A DNA stretch of 8,847 bases from Solidesulfovibrio magneticus (GTDB lineage Bacteria > Desulfobacterota > Desulfovibrionia > Desulfovibrionales > Desulfovibrionaceae), in the NCBI GenBank assembly GCA_002482565.1, contig DLGG01000148.1, positions 13,958 to 22,804 on the forward strand, written 5' to 3'. A model generated the notes under the pieces. The model was not told where the DNA came from and ran no database searches. It saw only the letters and a list, made by a program, of their open reading frames with translations. The position numbers and the translations under genes were made by a program. Every line of letters begins with the position of its first letter. Position 1 is the first letter of the stretch. This document shows positions 6,720 through 8,847 of this stretch, one piece after another.

Positions 6720-7355
6720 TCAGTCCTTGGGGGCGTGCCCGTTCTTGCGGTTCCACCACTGTCGGTCCGGGCCGTTGAACCACCATTCGGCGTGGTCGGT
6801 TGCGGCCAACGTCTTGGCCAGGGCGCGGCCCACGTCGGTGCGCAGCCGGGCCATGGCCGCCTCGATCCAGGCGGCGGCGTAGCGGTTGCCCAGGTCGAGC
6901 TCTTCCTTCAAATTGGCGATGAGATCGATCTGGTCGGCGTCCTGGGCGAGCTTGGCTTCCAGGGTCTGGGCCGCTTCCAGCTCGTCGTGCAGCGGCATGA
7001 CCGTGGCGGTGAGTCCCGTGCCGGCCAGGGCGTCGGCCAGGGCGCGCCGGGAGTCGCAGGCGTTATAGAGCTTGTTGACGTAGTTGAAGTCGCCGGTGCG
7101 GGCCTCGTGCAGGTCGTGGAACAGGCACATGGCCATGGTGCGGTAGGGATCGGCCCCGGCCTGCCCGGCCAGCATGAAGCCGATCATGGCCGTGCGAAAG
7201 CTGTGCTCGGCCACGTTTTCCGAGCCCGAACCGAGAAACTGGTAGCCGGTGCGCGGGGTCTTGCGCAGCATCCCGGCCTCGAAGACCAGGTCGGCCAGGC
7301 GCGTGGCCCGTTCCCGGTCGCTCATGTCCACTGTGGCGTGGTCGTCCGTCGTCAT
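6720..7355 (-). CDS. HD-domain phosphohydrolase (YfbR/HDDC2-like), 211 aa
   Basis: Soluble metal-dependent phosphohydrolase. Characterised relatives (E. coli YfbR, HDDC2) are 5'-deoxynucleotidases acting on nucleoside monophosphates, but this protein's substrate is not shown by sequence. HD motifs visible: H51 in NVAEHS, H80-D81 with E84 and GD at 88-89 in CLFHDLHEARTGD, and D141 in QDADQIDL as the likely distal aspartate. The C-terminal tail is rich in tryptophan (EWWFNGPDRQWW, 190-201). The start is uncertain: 7355 (MTTDD) is chosen, with only a weak GAG upstream. ATG 7325 (MSDRE) is possible. The longer in-frame ATG at 7406 would place the hairpin at 7373-7402 inside the coding region, so it is rejected. 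It lies 56 bp after argJ and 2 bp before the phosphoesterase gene. Confidence 0.88.
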   Translation of the reverse strand: MTTDDHATVDMSDRERATRLADLVFEAGMLRKTPRTGYQFLGSGSENVAEHSFRTAMIGFMLAGQAGADPYRTMAMCLFHDLHEARTGDFNYVNKLYNACDSRRALADALAGTGLTATVMPLHDELEAAQTLEAKLAQDADQIDLIANLKEELDLGNRYAAAWIEAAMARLRTDVGRALAKTLAATDHAEWWFNGPDRQWWNRKNGHAPKD

Positions 7356-7372
7356 GGGCGCTACTCGTGATA

Positions 7373-7402
7373 CGCCCGCCCCGCTGCGGCGCGGGGCGGG
7401 CG
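7373..7402 (-). terminator. Strong GC hairpin between argJ and the HD gene
   Basis: CGCCCGCCCCGC (7373-7384) is perfectly complementary to GCGGGGCGGGCG (7391-7402), with a 6-nt loop. It begins 9 nt after the argJ stop. Downstream on the minus strand comes TATCACGAGTAG without a U-run, so it is not a classical intrinsic terminator. Only 17 nt separate it from the HD start, leaving no room for a promoter between them. It may therefore be a partial terminator or an RNA-stabilising element with read-through. Confidence 0.5.
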
Positions 7403-7411
7403 GCAAGGCGG

Positions 7412-8614
7412 CTACGTACGGTAGTCGGCGTTGATCTTGATGTAGTCGTAGGTCAAATCCGAAGCCAAAAGCAGATAACGGCCCGGCCCGGCCCCCAGTT
7501 CGATGTCCACGGGGATCTCGCCCCGGCGCATGTGGGGGGCGAGCAGGGCGTCGAGATCGTCGGCCACGGGCATCCCCTGCTCAAAGACCGGCACCCCGCC
7601 GATGCGCACGGCCACGTCGTCGGGATCAAACACCGCGCCCGAGCGGCCAATGGCGCAGACGATGCGGCCCCAGTTGGCGTCGCGGCCGAAAAAGGCGGTC
7701 TTGACCAAGGGCGAATTGCCCACGGCCCGGGCGGCCAGCTCGGCCTCGGCCGGGGAAGCCGCGCCCGTCACCTTGATGCGCAGCACCTTGGTGCCGCCCT
7801 CGGCGTCCTGCACGAGCATGGCGGCCAGGGTCTGGCAGACCTCGGCCATGACGGCGAGCAGGGCCTGCCGGCCCTCGGCCGAGTCGATGACCACTTCCGA
7901 GGCGCCGTTGGCCAGCCCCAGGACGCAGTCGTTGGTGGAGGTGTCGCCGTCCACGGTGACGCTGTTGAAGCTGCGGTCGGCGGCGGCGGCCACGGCCTCC
8001 TGCCACCACAGCGAACCAACCTTGGCGTCGCACAGAAGCACCCCGATCATGGTGGCCATGTTGGGGGCGATCATGCCGGCTCCCTTGGCCATGCCCAGCA
8101 CGCGCACCTCGCCGGCCTCGGTGGCAAGCGTCCCCCAGGCGATCTTGGGGAAACTGTCCGTGGTCATGATGGCCTTGGCCGCGGCCATGGCCGGGGTCTG
8201 GCCGAGGTTTTCGGCCAGGGTCGGGACCACGGCCTTCCATTTGTCCATTTTCAGCCGCGCCCCGATGACGCCGGTGGAGGCCGGCAGGATCTCTTCCGGG
8301 GAGAGGTCCGTGGCCTTGGCCACCAGGGACAGGGTCTCGCGGCAGTCGGCGATGCCGGCCGCGCCGGTGCAGGCGTTGGCCTGGCCGGCGTTGATGAGGA
8401 TGGCCCGGGCATGGCCGCCGGAGGCGGCCAGCTGGGCCTTGGCCACGGTGACCGGGGCGGCCTGGAAGAGATTCTGAGTGAACACGCCGGCGGCGGCGGC
8501 CGGGGACTCACTGACGATGAGCGCCAGGTCGTCGCGGCCGGTGGTGTACTTGAAGGCGGCCGAGGCCGTGGCAAAGGAAAAGCCCTTGGGAACGGGAATC
8601 ACGGGCGATGGCAT
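7412..8614 (-). CDS. argJ: Arginine biosynthesis protein ArgJ (glutamate N-acetyltransferase), 400 aa
   Basis: Transfers the acetyl group from N-acetylornithine to glutamate in the cyclic arginine pathway. Bifunctional members also make N-acetylglutamate from acetyl-CoA. The cytosolic precursor cleaves itself into alpha and beta chains before a conserved threonine. That residue is T188 in KGAGMIAPNMATMIG (177-191). The oxyanion-hole pair T114-G115 sits in PASTGVIG, TVDGDTSTND is at 220-229, and the conserved C-terminal end (INADYRT) is intact, so the protein should be active. Length is normal for the family. The start at 8614 has AAGGAG 7 nt upstream. No other arg gene is in the window. It is preceded by an EF-hand gene 57 bp upstream on the same strand. 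Whether it is mono- or bifunctional cannot be decided from sequence. Confidence 0.97.
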   Translation of the reverse strand: MPSPVIPVPKGFSFATASAAFKYTTGRDDLALIVSESPAAAAGVFTQNLFQAAPVTVAKAQLAASGGHARAILINAGQANACTGAAGIADCRETLSLVAKATDLSPEEILPASTGVIGARLKMDKWKAVVPTLAENLGQTPAMAAAKAIMTTDSFPKIAWGTLATEAGEVRVLGMAKGAGMIAPNMATMIGVLLCDAKVGSLWWQEAVAAAADRSFNSVTVDGDTSTNDCVLGLANGASEVVIDSAEGRQALLAVMAEVCQTLAAMLVQDAEGGTKVLRIKVTGAASPAEAELAARAVGNSPLVKTAFFGRDANWGRIVCAIGRSGAVFDPDDVAVRIGGVPVFEQGMPVADDLDALLAPHMRRGEIPVDIELGAGPGRYLLLASDLTYDYIKINADYRT

Positions 8615-8621
8615 GGCGGCG

Positions 8622-8627
8622 CTCCTT
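8622..8627 (-). promoter_or_regulatory. Ribosome binding site of argJ
   Basis: AAGGAG on the minus strand lies 7 nt before the argJ ATG at 8614. Confidence 0.7.
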
Positions 8628-8671
8628 GGGTTTATTGAGGATGAGGACGGACGGGGACGGCCGGCGGCCGG

Positions 8672-8847
8672 TCAGGGCGCGGGTCGGGCCGAAGCGGCCC
8701 GGGACGGGCCGGGCGCGGCCATTTCCTCGCGGCTGATGACGCCGTCGTTGTTGCGGTCCAGGCGGCGGAACTCGCGTTCCTGAACGTTTCGCCACTCCTC
8801 CAGGGTGATGCGGCCGTTTCCGTCGGCGTCGATGGCCGACAAGGCGG
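8672..8847 (-). CDS. EF-hand calcium-binding protein, C-terminal fragment (5' end beyond window)
   Basis: Only the last 57 residues are visible. They contain two canonical 12-residue EF-hand loops: DADGNGRITLEE (about residues 6-17 of the fragment) and DRNNDGVISREE (about 30-41). Both have acidic or Asn ligands at positions 1, 3 and 5, Gly at 6, a hydrophobic residue at 8 and Glu at 12. A short Pro/Ala/Arg-rich tail follows. This is a paired EF-hand expected to bind Ca2+. Bacterial proteins of this type are often secreted or periplasmic, but the N-terminus is missing, so no signal peptide can be judged. The stop is 57 bp upstream of argJ. A functional link with argJ is not evident. Confidence 0.85.
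   Translation of the reverse strand, partial: ALSAIDADGNGRITLEEWRNVQEREFRRLDRNNDGVISREEMAAPGPSRAASARPAP

Noticed and set aside
6718..6786. Longer start for the YfcE-like gene
   Set aside because: It would overlap the HD gene by 67 bp and add a Pro/Arg-rich N-terminus foreign to the family; ATG 6717 has a ribosome binding site.
7367..8638. 423-codon plus-strand open frame
   Set aside because: Antisense shadow of argJ, which has all its catalytic motifs on the other strand.

Overview
The window is GC-rich, gene-dense bacterial DNA. It most resembles the Desulfovibrio/Solidesulfovibrio group of sulfate reducers. That assignment is an inference from three things: the strong GC bias at third codon positions, a methyl-accepting chemotaxis protein with a long Ala/Glu-rich coil after HAMP, and a large soluble Cache-like protein. 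No rRNA, tRNA, CRISPR array, insertion sequence or phage gene was seen.

Left part (1-4352), sensing. A membrane chemoreceptor reads leftward from 1644 and runs off the left edge. A second sensor-like gene (2301-4352) reads rightward. It encodes a 683-residue protein with no membrane segment, built from two diverged copies of a Cache-like unit, with no visible output domain. The two genes diverge from a 656-bp spacer (1645-2300). The spacer contains a locally AT-rich patch with T-tracts, two small perfect hairpins and a degenerate direct repeat. A 12-bp perfect inverted repeat lies just upstream of the rightward gene's ribosome binding site.

Right part (4407-8847), a leftward gene array. In transcription order it contains: the C-terminal end of an EF-hand protein (cut by the right edge), argJ (ornithine acetyltransferase of arginine biosynthesis), an HD-domain phosphohydrolase, a YfcE/MJ0936-type metallophosphoesterase, and a CPA1 cation:proton antiporter with a cytosolic TrkA-N/RCK-like domain. 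The last three genes are separated by 2 and 13 bp, so they look like one translationally coupled unit. A strong GC hairpin sits between argJ and the HD gene. The rightward sensor and the antiporter converge on a 54-bp gap with a perfect 10-bp hairpin.

The two parts have no obvious shared function. The right part is mostly housekeeping. The least ordinary items are the soluble tandem-Cache protein, with two closely spaced CxxxC pairs in its last 50 residues, and the structured spacer in front of it. No clearly new multi-gene system is demonstrated here.
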